From positions 28,392,848 to 28,456,847 of the forward strand of contig NC_087070.1 of NCBI RefSeq assembly GCF_963678635.1: a DNA stretch of 64,000 bases, written 5' to 3'. The notes under the pieces are model-generated. The model had not been told where the DNA came from, ran no database searches, and saw only the letters and a list, made by a program, of their open reading frames with translations. Every line of letters begins with the position of its first letter. Within the stretch, counting starts at the first letter, position 1. Below are positions 1 to 9,465 of this stretch, piece by piece. This DNA is from Symsagittifera roscoffensis. Its lineage: Eukaryota > Xenacoelomorpha > Acoela > Convolutidae. Made by a program: the position numbers and the translations under genes.

Positions 1-3000
1 TTTGTATTCAAGCATTTTGTTTTTTCTTTCTCATTGGGTTGGTTTGTAGTGTTAATTTCATTAGTTTTTTGTGTCGTCGGTGTGGAATGGACGGGTTCAA
101 TATAATAATTGTGAAGGAGTTCTGATTGATTCTCATATATGTGTGATGAAAAAGGTTCTTCATATATAACAGGTTCATAGTCATTTTCGACTTTTATCAT
201 GTTGATGGAGAGAGTGTTTTCTGCATCGCTTTCTGAATCTGATGATCCACCATTTATTTGGTTGAGTTGTAACGTATCAGTTACTGTGTCATCAATACCT
301 GGAGGGTCTGATGTTGTTTCTGGATTAGATTGTACTTGATTAATATGTCTTTGATGTTTAGGTGTACTACTTCTGTGGCGATTATTAGAATTATTATAGT
401 TATTATTATTCCGGTGTGGTGATTGGGAATAATTTCTATAACGATTATTATAACTTGAGTGTCGATTTTGTGAATTATTTCGCGATCTGTTTTGGTAATT
501 ATTGTTTGGTCTGTTATAGTTCGATCTATTATATGAGTTATTCCTTGATTGATTGTTCGGGTAATTCTGGTTTCGGTTGTTTGAATAACTTCTATTCCGA
601 TTATTTGAGTAGTTTCTATTCCTATTGTATGATGAATTTCGTGATTGATTGTTTGGATAATAATCATTTCTTGATTGGGAATTAGATCTAGAAACAAATC
701 GTTGTGTATTTGAATGTGATCTGGAGTAGTTATTTCGACTATTTGGTCTATTGTAGTGATTTTGTGATGAATTATGCGTGTTTCTTCGTTCTGGTGATCT
801 TCCTCTATAACTTGAGTTATATGGTGATTGATTTCTTGTATAATTTGTATTGTTCGGGAGTGGTTTTCCTGAACTGTTGTTGCTGTAGACTGTTTTGTTC
901 GGTAGATTTTGATCTTTTTTCATGTATTGATAGAATGATTTATTTGGTTCTTTATATTTTTGAGGTTTATTTTGATTGTCTTGCTGTTTTTGTCTACATT
1001 CAGAAATACTATGTCCGTATCGTCGGCAATAATTACACCATTTTTTGAAAGATGGTTTGCCTTTAAAGTTTGGGTGTTTTTCGTAAATATTGAGTATTTC
1101 AGTGATTTTTTCAACGAGATCTGTATCTGATTCCTGTATATTGTTTATATTTGTGGAAGCTGTTTCAATTCTGTTAACGTATTGTAATTTCAGATTTTCC
1201 GTTTCTTCGAGTTTCATTGTGATTTCTGCTTGTTCTAGTTTGTCTACTAGTTTTCGAAAATCTAAATCGGGTTCTCGAATTGACGAAGGATGGGATGCTC
1301 TCTTTTTTATTGCTATTTTCCTTAATTGTGGTGTTAAGGTCATCATTAAGATTTCTGTCATCTTTGTGTTTTTATAGTCATGTGTATTTAATGAATATGC
1401 TTTTCGAACTAGTGTTTCGATTCGTACTGCTAATTGCTTGATGGTTTCGTTTGGTAATCTGCGAATTTCATTACATAAAACTCTTTGTTGTTGTTTGTTT
1501 CTTTCGGAGTCAAACATTTTTGAAAATTCTTGTGTAAATCTTTTCCAATTTGATTTTATTTCTATAGGCAATACTGAAAACCATTTTTGGGCTGCGCCAT
1601 CTAGAGTTGTTTGTATTAACGCTGTGCGTCGATGTATCCAGTTTTGATGTAGTGGCGTATTAATTGGTTCAGGTCCTATATTTAAAATCAAATTTGCTGT
1701 GACTGCATTTAAATAGTCTTCTACAGAATATTCAGGGTCTGTTCCTGTGAATACCATTAAAGGTTTATTTGATGTTATTGATGATCCACCCATAAGGTAT
1801 GGATTCATCGTCATTTGTAATGATTCTGCTGCATTTGGCATTTGAGAAAAATTTGAAAGTTGATTTCTTGTTATTTCGTGTTGTTGAAGATATGCTGGGA
1901 GTGGTATTTCATTTTGCATTTGTGCTGGTTGGTACGAGTTTGCAATCATTGGGTTTTGTTGCTGAATTGGTTGAAAAGATTTATTAATTGGGTTTTGTTG
2001 TTGAATTGGTTGTTGAATTTGTGTATCTATTGGTTGTGGAGAAAAAATTCTATGATATGTATGTGGTTTCTGTATTCCTTGTCCACGATATTCTTGATTA
2101 TAGGGTGTAAATATATCTGGTTGTAAGAAATCATCATCTGAGGATAAGTAATCCATTTGATAAGATGTTTGTTTTTTATTTTTATTTTGTTGAAAAAATG
2201 GATAGTTTTCACTACGATCCTGTGGAGGATGTAAATTTGTTTGGAAATTTACTGAATTAGGTGGTGCCATTGGGTTATCCCAGTTTCGAGATCTTGTATA
2301 ATTACTAAAATTTTTTCGTGGTTGATAATTTGTTTTTGATGGATGTGTGTAATTATAATTATGGTCTGCAAAGTTGTTTCTAGTGAACGTTTTGCGTGTT
2401 TTTGGCGGTATTGTCATGGGTCTGTATGTTTGGTAATCCATGTGTGAATATTTTGGGGCAACCGAAGGTTTAACGGTTGATTGTAATGTTACCTGTGTTT
2501 GTGAAGAATTTGTATTTCTTGGTGTTGTTAAGTTTGGACGTATTGGTGAAATACTTTGTTGTGTAGTTGTTGTGTGTACGATTTCTTCATTTATGAAGTG
2601 TGATGGTGTCTGGATATCTTGTTGAGTAAGATTCCTAGTTCCATTGAGGTTTTCATTGTGTATGACTGTAGAGTTTAAACTATTATTTTGCATATCGGGT
2701 AAAAAAGTATTATAGTTTAATGGTGTTGCATCAATAGTTAATGGTATTACTCGTACATAATCTCTTACATAAGATATCGTACTTATTGCTTGACTTGAGA
2801 TTGATTGTGGGAAGTTTATGAATGCGGGATGAGACCATTCGGGGTCCCAAACATAGTCTGATTGTTCTGTGATGGCAGTATCATCGTTTGAGTTTTGGGG
2901 TCTAAAATTTTTTCTTGCTTGTGAAATTAAATCAATATTATGTGTGAAATAATCTATTATGAACCATGCCAAGATTTTTTGTAAGTCGTGTTTTGTATGT

Positions 3001-3563
3001 TGTGAAACTTCATCTTTCGTGAAATTTTCTTTAATTATATTTAGAAAACTAGAGAGTAGTGTGATTTCATGTCGTACTCTTATATGTTTAGATGTTTCTG
3101 TCGGTGAGACATTTGGTATCTGGATTTCGTTTTCTAATATCGAGATATAACTATATATTATCGCAAAAACTTCATTGGTGAATATGGAGTTTGCTCTTTG
3201 TGAGTTATGATATTGGATGCTTTTTATATATTCTGAGAATACTTTTGAGAATTCTAAATCAAGGTCGTCTGTTTGAATTATATATTTACTGTGATTCTGG
3301 TTTGGTGAGCTGAATTCTATGGAGTAGATTCCGTATTGTTGTGTTAGGTTACATATATCTTTTAGATAGTGATCGATAATTTGTCTTTTGATTTTTACAT
3401 CTGGGAACTCTGTTTTACATGGACTGATTCCGGGTTCAAACAAATTTAAGAGTAAATTTTTGCAGAATATATGCTGTCCTCTATCAGTGGTTGCATCTAC
3501 GATAAAGGGGAAAATATCATCATCATCTGGACTTTCTTCACCTGGGGTGTGCGTTGAGCTCAT
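1..3563 (-). CDS. Gag-like polyprotein of an LTR retroelement, partial (no stop before the window edge)
   Basis: An uninterrupted frame of 1,187 codons starts at the ATG at 3563 and leaves the left edge without a stop. Residues 1-590 are a low-similarity N-terminal region, acidic at the start (SPDDDD) and later rich in Q, N, P and T. Residues about 591-780 resemble a Ty3/Gypsy-type Gag capsid domain (FTGTDPEYSVEDYLNAV, then HRRTALIQTTLDGAAQKWF, then WKRFTQEFSKMF). A CCHC zinc knuckle follows, with C843, C846, H851 and C856 (CNYCRRYGHSISEC). Residues about 870-1080 are N/R/S/Y-rich repeats typical of RNA binding. The product would package RNA into cytoplasmic virus-like particles. The length is well above a usual Gag, and the frame may continue into protease or pol outside the window. 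The open state suggests a young or selected copy. The family name is inferred; the open frame and knuckle are seen directly. Confidence 0.85.
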   Translation of the reverse strand, partial: MSSTHTPGEESPDDDDIFPFIVDATTDRGQHIFCKNLLLNLFEPGISPCKTEFPDVKIKRQIIDHYLKDICNLTQQYGIYSIEFSSPNQNHSKYIIQTDDLDLEFSKVFSEYIKSIQYHNSQRANSIFTNEVFAIIYSYISILENEIQIPNVSPTETSKHIRVRHEITLLSSFLNIIKENFTKDEVSQHTKHDLQKILAWFIIDYFTHNIDLISQARKNFRPQNSNDDTAITEQSDYVWDPEWSHPAFINFPQSISSQAISTISYVRDYVRVIPLTIDATPLNYNTFLPDMQNNSLNSTVIHNENLNGTRNLTQQDIQTPSHFINEEIVHTTTTQQSISPIRPNLTTPRNTNSSQTQVTLQSTVKPSVAPKYSHMDYQTYRPMTIPPKTRKTFTRNNFADHNYNYTHPSKTNYQPRKNFSNYTRSRNWDNPMAPPNSVNFQTNLHPPQDRSENYPFFQQNKNKKQTSYQMDYLSSDDDFLQPDIFTPYNQEYRGQGIQKPHTYHRIFSPQPIDTQIQQPIQQQNPINKSFQPIQQQNPMIANSYQPAQMQNEIPLPAYLQQHEITRNQLSNFSQMPNAAESLQMTMNPYLMGGSSITSNKPLMVFTGTDPEYSVEDYLNAVTANLILNIGPEPINTPLHQNWIHRRTALIQTTLDGAAQKWFSVLPIEIKSNWKRFTQEFSKMFDSERNKQQQRVLCNEIRRLPNETIKQLAVRIETLVRKAYSLNTHDYKNTKMTEILMMTLTPQLRKIAIKKRASHPSSIREPDLDFRKLVDKLEQAEITMKLEETENLKLQYVNRIETASTNINNIQESDTDLVEKITEILNIYEKHPNFKGKPSFKKWCNYCRRYGHSISECRQKQQDNQNKPQKYKEPNKSFYQYMKKDQNLPNKTVYSNNSSGKPLPNNTNYTRNQSPYNSSYRGRSPERRNTHNSSQNHYNRPNSRNNYSRSHSNTQRFVSRSNSQSRNDYYPNNQSRNSSYNRNRNYSNNRNRSYSNNRNQNYPNNQSRNNSYNRSNYNRPNNNYQNRSRNNSQNRHSSYNNRYRNYSQSPHRNNNNYNNSNNRHRSSTPKHQRHINQVQSNPETTSDPPGIDDTVTDTLQLNQINGGSSDSESDAENTLSINMIKVENDYEPVIYEEPFSSHIYENQSELLHNYYIEPVHSTPTTQKTNEINTTNQPNEKEKTKCLNT

Positions 3564-4005
3564 TTTTTCGTTCGATGACTGTTAATATGTAATTATCAAT
3601 GTGTCTAATTGGTTGATTCCAATTGTATAAATGTACTGGTTTGTGTTTATACTGCTTTTTTATTCTTCTTTTTCCTCTTTTTGATGAATTTGAAGTTGTT
3701 TCTGAGTCAGAGAAATATAATTGATCGTGAATTGGGCAATTTTTATCTATTGATTCTTTTAGTTTATAAAGTTCGTCTAAACTGTTGGTTTCTGATTCTG
3801 AAAATGCGTTTCGATTTTTTGAAAATCTTTTTCGTGTTATTTGTCTTTGTTTAGTTATTATTTTTCTCTTTAATGTTTGTCGTTTTGTTCTAATGTATCC
3901 AACTGTTTGTGTATGAGGTGTGATTACAAGGTCGTATTTTTTGTTATTTATTTCACAATTGTGTAAAACGATTGTTTGTTTATTTCCTAGGTTTTTAAAT
4001 GACAT
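3538..4005 (-). CDS. Small basic ORF of unknown function upstream of gag in the same retroelement
   Basis: A 155-residue frame runs from the ATG at 4005 to a TGA at 3538. Its last 26 bases overlap the start of the Gag-like frame, which lies one base further along, so a +1 shift would fuse the two. The middle is strongly basic (RTKRQTLKRKIITKQRQITRK), followed by a serine/acid stretch (FSESETNSLDE, SDSETTSNSS) and a second basic run (KRGKRRIKKQYKHK). I recognise no domain. The charge pattern suggests nucleic-acid binding or nuclear targeting, which is inference only. An extra ORF before gag is uncommon in Ty3/Gypsy elements. Alternatively it is the N-terminal part of Gag read through a frameshift or splice. 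Confidence 0.55.
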   Translation of the reverse strand: MSFKNLGNKQTIVLHNCEINNKKYDLVITPHTQTVGYIRTKRQTLKRKIITKQRQITRKRFSKNRNAFSESETNSLDELYKLKESIDKNCPIHDQLYFSDSETTSNSSKRGKRRIKKQYKHKPVHLYNWNQPIRHIDNYILTVIERKNELNAHPR

Positions 4006-4932
4006 AAGGTTTAGGATGACGGATGCAAAAGGTTGTTAAATGATTTCTATTTGCTTAAACTGTTAGTCCTTACGATTTTTTTGTTAGCCTAACCTGGGTC
4101 TATTTGTTCAGGGTTGGGGAGAAAAGTATATCGATTCCGAAGAATGATTTTATACTTTCTCGTGGCTAGTATAAGCTAAGGTGTTAACTTACTTAATCTT
4201 ACTTAAGGGTAGTGATTGTGTTCAGGGTTGGAGAATAGTAAATCGATCCACAGGGTTCAGGTATAATTAGAACGCGAGTAGTTCGTTAGATACTATTTTA
4301 AACTTACTAAGTCTAAGATTTATCCTGGGTCTGGTAAGAGGGGGGATCAAGTGAAGGATGAATAACCGAAGTTCTTCACTGTTTATCCTAATTTGAATGA
4401 TTAGTTTTGTTCAAAAATTTCTATTAGTCCTGGGTTTTTAGAAAGGGTTGGATAGTGAATCGACGTTTGAGGTCGTTAGACACTCGTTTAGTGGGTGGGG
4501 GAGAACAAAGTTGTTCTTTTTGATCCGAGGATAGGCCTTGATGATCAAGTTTTAAATTTAATTAAATAGAAAATGATTTAAGATCCAAGGATAAGCCTTG
4601 ATGATCTGATTTTAAAATTAAGTGAATTTAAGTTTAAAATGTTTTAAATTTGTGTAAAGAATAGATTTAGTATTTTTATGATATTAGTGAGCTTATGATT
4701 GCTGTTATGTTTAGGCGATGAAGCTGGAACAACAGGATGATTTATAATTACTAATCATTTATTGTCATGCTACTAATTTTTATTTTGATTTTTCAATAAA
4801 TATTTTTCAAACATGTTTTGTATATTACTGCAGAATTTTGGAAAACGATCTGAGATCTTTTTATCAATCGTTATTGTATATTAATAATTTTGTTTAGCGC
4901 CTGAAATGATCATGAAGATTGACTTCAAGATT
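4006..4932 (-). other. Non-coding leader of the left-edge retroelement
   Basis: No long frame on either strand. The stretch holds short direct repeats: GTTCAGGGTTGG followed by GA occurs near 4107 and 4219, each with a TCGAT about 20-25 bases on. A block with AGGATAGGCCTTGATGATC or AGGATAAGCCTTGATGATC recurs near 4528 and 4587. It lies between the two small upstream ORFs, so it could be an internal leader, an intron or a packaging/translation control region. Confidence 0.4.
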
Positions 4933-5280
4933 TTATGTTTGCAAATGAAAATCTAAATTCATTGCTAGTAGTATTCTAAATACAAAAGTTTGTTCTGGCT
5001 TTTGCCGAACTATCATATAACTATATGGTAAGTTTCTGCTTTGTCGTATGTCGTCTCTGGTTCGAGGTCTTCTTCCAATTCCGGGTAGTTCTGTTATCGT
5101 TCGGAATATTGGCTCTGATCTATTGAGTCGTAGAGACATTTCGATTAAATTATTGTCGTATAACATTTTGTAAATGTTTTGTCTAAATTCTAATCTATTA
5201 TTGGTTAATGCTAAGCTATTAAGGTCTTGTTCGAGACTTATGGTCGCACCAGATGAGTTATATGGATGGGTATAACTCAT
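4933..5280 (-). CDS. Second small ORF of the left-edge retroelement, unknown function
   Basis: A 115-residue frame starts at the ATG at 5280 (MSYTHPYNSSGATISLEQ) and stops at 4933; the frame stays open upstream to a GTG at 5304. It has no recognised domain. The C-terminal half carries arginine pairs (GIGRRPRTRDDIRQSR) and ends QKPEQTFVFRILLAM. It lies between the presumed 5' LTR and the leader, on the same strand as the next ORF and the Gag-like frame. It could be a separate small protein, a first exon spliced to a later frame, or a chance frame at the LTR boundary. No RNA evidence is available here. Confidence 0.4.
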   Translation of the reverse strand: MSYTHPYNSSGATISLEQDLNSLALTNNRLEFRQNIYKMLYDNNLIEMSLRLNRSEPIFRTITELPGIGRRPRTRDDIRQSRNLPYSYMIVRQKPEQTFVFRILLAMNLDFHLQT

Positions 5281-5452
5281 AGAGTAATTTCGGATAGGGT
5301 ACACCGTCTGCTCGTCACGCTATCTTATTTTCGGCCGGATAGATTCGTGCAACTTCTTAGTCTAATACCGATCCTAATCTTACTCTTATACTATCTAGTC
5401 TCAGGTTGTTTAACTAGTCTCTGCTAGGCTCAATAGATCTAGGGTATACTGG

Positions 5453-5458
5453 TTTATT
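5453..5458 (-). terminator. AATAAA polyadenylation signal inside the presumed LTR
   Basis: AATAAA on the minus strand within the presumed LTR, as expected near the R/U5 boundary of an LTR retroelement. Confidence 0.35.
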
Positions 5459-5519
5459 GCGGCTGCTGAAGTACTCGGGAGAGTTCAACTAATTTCTAAG
5501 TTAAATTCAAATCTCTCTG

Positions 5520-5547
5520 GTGCTGAAATTACAAGTAATTTCAGCAC
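5520..5547. repeat. Perfect 13-bp-arm hairpin in the presumed LTR
   Basis: The arm GTGCTGAAATTAC is followed by a two-base loop and its exact reverse complement. In RNA it would form a stable stem close to the polyadenylation signal. Confidence 0.7.
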
Positions 5548-5954
5548 TTACAAATAAGTGGATTGTTAGTTAGATGGATCATGATTGGTTAATATTAAAT
5601 ACTTTACATTGGTAAAATATCTAATTTATCCAATCATAAAATGTAGTTTAGATCAGGTTCCATCTGGGATTGCTGCTGGTTCACTAATAGTTTGCTATTA
5701 AGCGGTCCATTAGTTTCATCAATTGCCTTAGAATCTAGATGCTTTCCCGAAATTAATTACTGTCATGTTGTAGAATTGAAGTGGCCCGAGAAAAGCCTGG
5801 ATAGAGGCATAAATTTTAAGGTAACTTATTCAAAACCAAATCAGGAGGACTTATCGAAAGAATACTTAATCAAAGTTGCACATCATGACACTAAACGCCT
5901 CAGTGATCGAGAGTGGTTCCACCCTAAAAAACTCCCATCAACTCCAAGAAACCA

Positions 5955-6421
5955 TTGAATGGATCCTCCAAGTTCTACGGTCACTCGTTGATCAAGTCAA
6001 TGTTGGTTAGCCCAGACTTAATTCAGAATCTTTTGCATGTGATAAGACGCTTCCGGCAACACAGATTCGCCATATCGTCCAATATTGAAGCAAGTAGGTT
6101 CTTGCCTTCTCTTCGTGATGAGCCTTTTCTGCGTTTAATGCGGCGGAAAGTCGTTATATCAGATGTGGACGCAATCCAGTACACCAACTAATTTCGCTAA
6201 ACAGCAAACGACAAAAACACCAATCCGTTTATCGGGAAGCTGGATTCTTCAGTAATGCGAAACTTTCACTTAATGACATCGTTAGCCACGAAAAAGCTCT
6301 TAAGCTGAGTCAAGACCTAGTTGTTTTAATTCAACTAGGTGGTTTCACACTTACAAAAATAGTGAGTTACGTTATTGAATTAGGAAAATCAATTAGTTTA
6401 GAAACGTCATCCCATGTGTAA
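5955..6421 (+). pseudogene. BEL/Pao reverse transcriptase, broken
   Basis: The first frame (5955-6191) matches the BEL RT palm start: KFYGHSLIKSML, then RFRQHRFAISSNIEA, then IQYTN. Stops follow, and the next readable block (about 6260-6421) gives NFHLNDIVSHEKALKLSQDL, where BEL RTs have an NFYMDD-type catalytic site. Both the tyrosine-methionine pair and the first aspartate are altered, so the enzyme is inactive. The block ends at an in-frame TAA after ETSSHV. Confidence 0.75.
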
Positions 6422-6595
6422 AGCTTGAAATGGAGCAACACGAAGCGCTCTAATTTATAGGTTGCGATTGCAATCGTACGCCTAATTACCACGTAACGCA
6501 ACGTTCCTTTTTAAGTTTTGTATTGTCCATCTTCGACCCAATCGCATCCGTCGCCCTAAACTTTTACTTATATGACTATCTTAATTATATCGAGG

Positions 6596-7450
6596 GGGGC
6601 AGTACAACAGTGTCGAAGTACAACAGTGCCGAAAATGAAAACTTTGTTCAACAGTGCCGAAAATGAAAACTTTGTTCAACAGTGCCAAAAATTTGAACAA
6701 ACTTAAACATATTAAGTGCGGCAATCAAAAATTAAACAGCGATCATTTACAATCTTAAGTGGCACTTAAAGACTTTGGGAGAAAAAATTTGCAATTTAGA
6801 CGTTTTGGCGCCAAAATAATTGTTTAATTTGTTGTTGCAGACATTTTGGCGCCGAACTTGGAGTAATTTTCTTTGATAATTAGCGTCAGTAATTTCCCGC
6901 TCTCTAGAATATGCGTGTAAATTATTCTGATATTTTCCCGCCTTTTTCGGCAATGTTGTACTTCGGCACTGTTGAACGGGTCTAGGACAACAAGCCGACG
7001 GGACTTCAAGCCGAAGGGACTTCAAGCCGAAATTAAAACTTTACAAGCACCTCAAAACACTATGTTATCATCTGTAAAACGTTATTTTTAAAAAATTTTG
7101 GCAAGTTTAGTCCATAATAAACGTTATTCATGACGATGCACCACTTGTGATTGGCATCCGTTAATAACATCAGCCGGTTTTTGAAATGCATAAATTATAA
7201 ACATGAAAAATGCCTTCAACCATGTTTTACGTTTCAACTTTCCGAAACATCATTTGGAGGCTTAAATTTTATGAAAACGCCAATAACTTGTGAAGAAAGA
7301 TCAAGAAATTCAGAAATTCTTCAAAAAAAGTTTTCAAATTAATCATATTTTACGAGTTTGTAAAGAACTATTCGGCTTCAAGTCCCTAATTTTACGATTC
7401 GGCTTGAAGTCCCGTCGGCTTGATGTCCGGCACCCCTGTTGAACGCCTCC
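6596..7450. mobile_element. MITE-like insertion with 8-bp target duplication
   Basis: The insert is flanked by direct copies of TATCGAGG at 6588-6595 and 7451-7458, and its outer ends form an imperfect inverted pair (GGGGCAGTACAACAG against GGAGGCGTTCAACAG). It has no coding capacity. It contains two internal foldbacks: arms at 6605-6636 and 6943-6974 built from CAACAGTGCCGAA, and arms at 6992-7015 and 7398-7421. An 8-bp target duplication is a hAT-type feature; the superfamily assignment is inference. Confidence 0.65.
6992..7421. repeat. Nested foldback with perfect 24-bp arms
   Basis: The 24-base arm beginning AAGCCGACGGGACTTCAAG at 6992 has an exact inverted copy at 7398-7421. The arm's inner part (GGGACTTCAAGCCGAA) is repeated next to it on the left. 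This looks like a second, smaller MITE nested in, or forming half of, the 855-bp insertion. Confidence 0.65.
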
Positions 7451-7980
7451 TATCGAGGGCCACGAAAAAGCATTTAAGCTGAGTCGAGACCTACTTGCTT
7501 TACTTAAACAAGAAGGTTTTACACTTACAAAGTTCGTAAGTTATCTTATTGAGCTACGAACAAAGCGCTCTAAAATATAGTTCGCGATTGCAATCGTACG
7601 CCTAATTACCCAGTCATCGAACGTTTGATTTTAAATTTTGTAATGTACATTTTCGAAACAATCGCACTTGTCGCCCTAAAAGTTTACTTATATGACTATC
7701 TCAATTACATCGAGAGTCACGAAAAAGCGTTTAAGATGAGTCAAGATCTGGTTGCTTTAATTCAACTAGCTGGTTTCACACTTACAAAGTTACGTTTTTG
7801 AGCTAGGAAAACCAATTAGTCTAGAAACGTCATCTCATGTGTAAAGCTTGAAACGGGACAACACGAAGCGCTCTAAATTATAGGTCGCGGTAGCAATCGT
7901 ACGCCTAATTTTCCCGTCACGCAACGTTCTTTTTAAAGTTTTGTATTATTCAGGCTCGACCCAATCTGACTTGTCGCCCC

Positions 7981-8360
7981 GTATACTGTGAAACCATAAT
8001 AACTTCTTCAAAAATAATTGGCGTTTAAGAGGCCAGAAAAGGGACGAACCACTACCTGAAGATGTTAAAACAAGTAGAAGTCTGAATTACATTCGCAGGG
8101 ACATATCGGTCTCTCGCGGAACTATTTTGATCAGCGGGTTGAAAATAACCAAATAACGGTAACACATATTCGGTGAGTCCACTCAGGTATTTTGCGCCGT
8201 ACGTTTTTTCGTGCTCGCGCTGGAGAGGTTAAGAAGTTTAGGTTTCTTTTGTCGAGGGCAACGCCAGGGTCTCGCATATGAAAGCAATGTCCATACGAAA
8301 CTATACCACGGCGAAACTTCTGCTAATAGTGGAACCAGCGGTATAACGTCTGGGAATTTG
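7981..8360 (+). pseudogene. BEL/Pao RNase H-like remnant
   Basis: Short plus-strand blocks near 8240-8330 read EGNARVSHMKAMSIRNY with shifts and stops on either side, similar to the BEL RNase H segment that follows RT. It carries no complete active site and is weakly supported on its own; the position after RT supports it. Confidence 0.45.
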
Positions 8361-9465
8361 TAGAAAGATAATTGGTTTATCGGGCCTTGTTTTTCCTATC
8401 GAATGATTGGTGATTCCAACTTTCAGACGACATCCTTAACAAAACTGTACTTCAGATAAAGTAGGCATTGTATTATTTTACTGCTATATGCAAACAAACT
8501 TTACAAGAATTAAATCTCATTGGTTGAAAAAAGTTATCAAACTTTATCTTGAGGTATTTTTCAAAGCTGCTCAGACAATTTATGTTGTACACCAAATTGT
8601 TGATTAGAACAGCCCAAAGGGCCAGTACACCCTCGCTTGCATAGTTTCGCTGATGTATGGCAAAGTTATCGTCACCCGTTCCGCCGTTCTAGAAACCTCG
8701 TCCGCTTGTTAAATCCGCTCTGGTGTTCTCCTTTTGGACTTTTACCTGAAAAAAATCCCATAATTGCACGCATTGTAAGAAATATGGCCGTGCCGTTAAA
8801 AACTAATCTCTCAGACCAGTGAAACGAACTCGAATCCACCCCACACTGATATTTTAAATTGTGATTTATCAAGTAACATGGTGAGAAATGCGCCTAAATC
8901 ATTCCCCTGTGGACTTGACCAACTGACCTCTTAATTAACTATCCGGTAGCCTTGGCTATCCTATGTGTTTTGCAGTCAAAATCTCCAGATTTTGGAATCG
9001 TTAGATAGATTCATGTCTTTTATTGCTCCTAATTTCGCTAAAGTTTTTAGCTTTAAATTGAACAATTTACTTGGACTTTTGCTTAATTGGGGTTACTTAA
9101 ATTGCCTGATCTGATTTAGTCAAAATTACGTTGTTCCTAATTAATTTGAGCGTCAATTTCATAATTTTACATTAAATGTAATAACAGCCGCTTTATGATT
9201 TCCGACATGCCGCTGAAAAAGTTCACGAGTTAGTATCTGAAATGATTTGTCCTAAAAAAAGTATGCGAGCAGTAAGTAGACAACTTCGCAAGCAGACAGG
9301 TCTATATGCAGAAAAAATTTACAAAAACTAAATCTGATTCTTTGAAAAAGTTCTCAGATGTGGGTTTGAAATATTTCTTCAAAACTGCTCAAAAAATGAC
9401 TTTTAAGAGCCAAAATTGTTCAATTTTAGTTGTTATTTCAGATAACATATGAAATACAAAGCAGT
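8361..9465. other. No gene seen; contains a diverged ~100-bp direct repeat
   Basis: No convincing coding signal. The segment near 8487-8585 (AACTTTACAAGAATTAAATC, later AAGCTGCTCAGACAATTTA) recurs in diverged form near 9305-9400 (AATTTACAAAAACTAAATC, later AAACTGCTCAAAAAATGA). This is probably old transposon-derived sequence. Confidence 0.4.

Larger units (their letters stand above)
5281..5690 (-). repeat. Probable 5' LTR (or its R/U5 part) of the left-edge retroelement
   Basis: The region lies directly upstream of the three retroelement ORFs on the minus strand and contains a polyadenylation hexamer and a perfect hairpin. A diverged relative of its downstream part (TATCCGGCCGAA, then CCGAAATTACTCTAT) is found on the plus strand at 33.8-33.9 kb, as expected for a dispersed LTR or leader. 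Exact ends cannot be set because the partner LTR lies outside the window. Confidence 0.45.
6282..7980 (+). repeat. Tandem triplication of the BEL RT post-catalytic segment
   Basis: Three related segments of roughly 265-310 bp start near 6282, 7459 and 7723, each beginning CACGAAAAAGC(T/A/G) and decoding as HEKA(L/F)KxSxDL...GFTLTK. Each continues with the same noncoding-looking tail (GCGATTGCAATCGTACGCC or close). Copies 2 and 3 are adjacent. Copies 1 and 2 are separated by the insertion at 6596-7450. The extra copies are diverged, so the duplication is old. Confidence 0.75.
5692..8360 (+). mobile_element. Decayed BEL/Pao retrotransposon pol fragment
   Basis: The plus-strand frames, broken by many stops, follow the BEL/Pao pol order: a pre-RT segment, RT blocks (KFYGHSLIKSMLVSPDL; RFRQHRFAISSNIEA; the position of YMDD replaced by HLND), the post-catalytic segment (KLSQDLVVLIQLGGFTLTK) and an RNase H-like stretch. 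An 855-bp insertion and two extra copies of the post-catalytic segment interrupt it. No LTRs were identified. It is non-functional. Confidence 0.75.

Noticed and set aside
281..697. A 138-codon minus-strand frame rich in isoleucine and threonine
   Set aside because: It is the shifted reading of the N/R/S/Y-rich Gag tail, whose frame is continuous with the zinc knuckle.
5245..5260. TGGTGCGACC on the minus strand as primer-binding site of the left-edge element
   Set aside because: It would lie inside the small ORF and only partly resembles a tRNA-Arg 3' end; not firm enough to annotate without the second LTR.
8637..8872. Overlapping 61- and 66-codon frames on opposite strands
   Set aside because: Neither shows a recognisable domain, and the surrounding sequence is decayed BEL-derived DNA.
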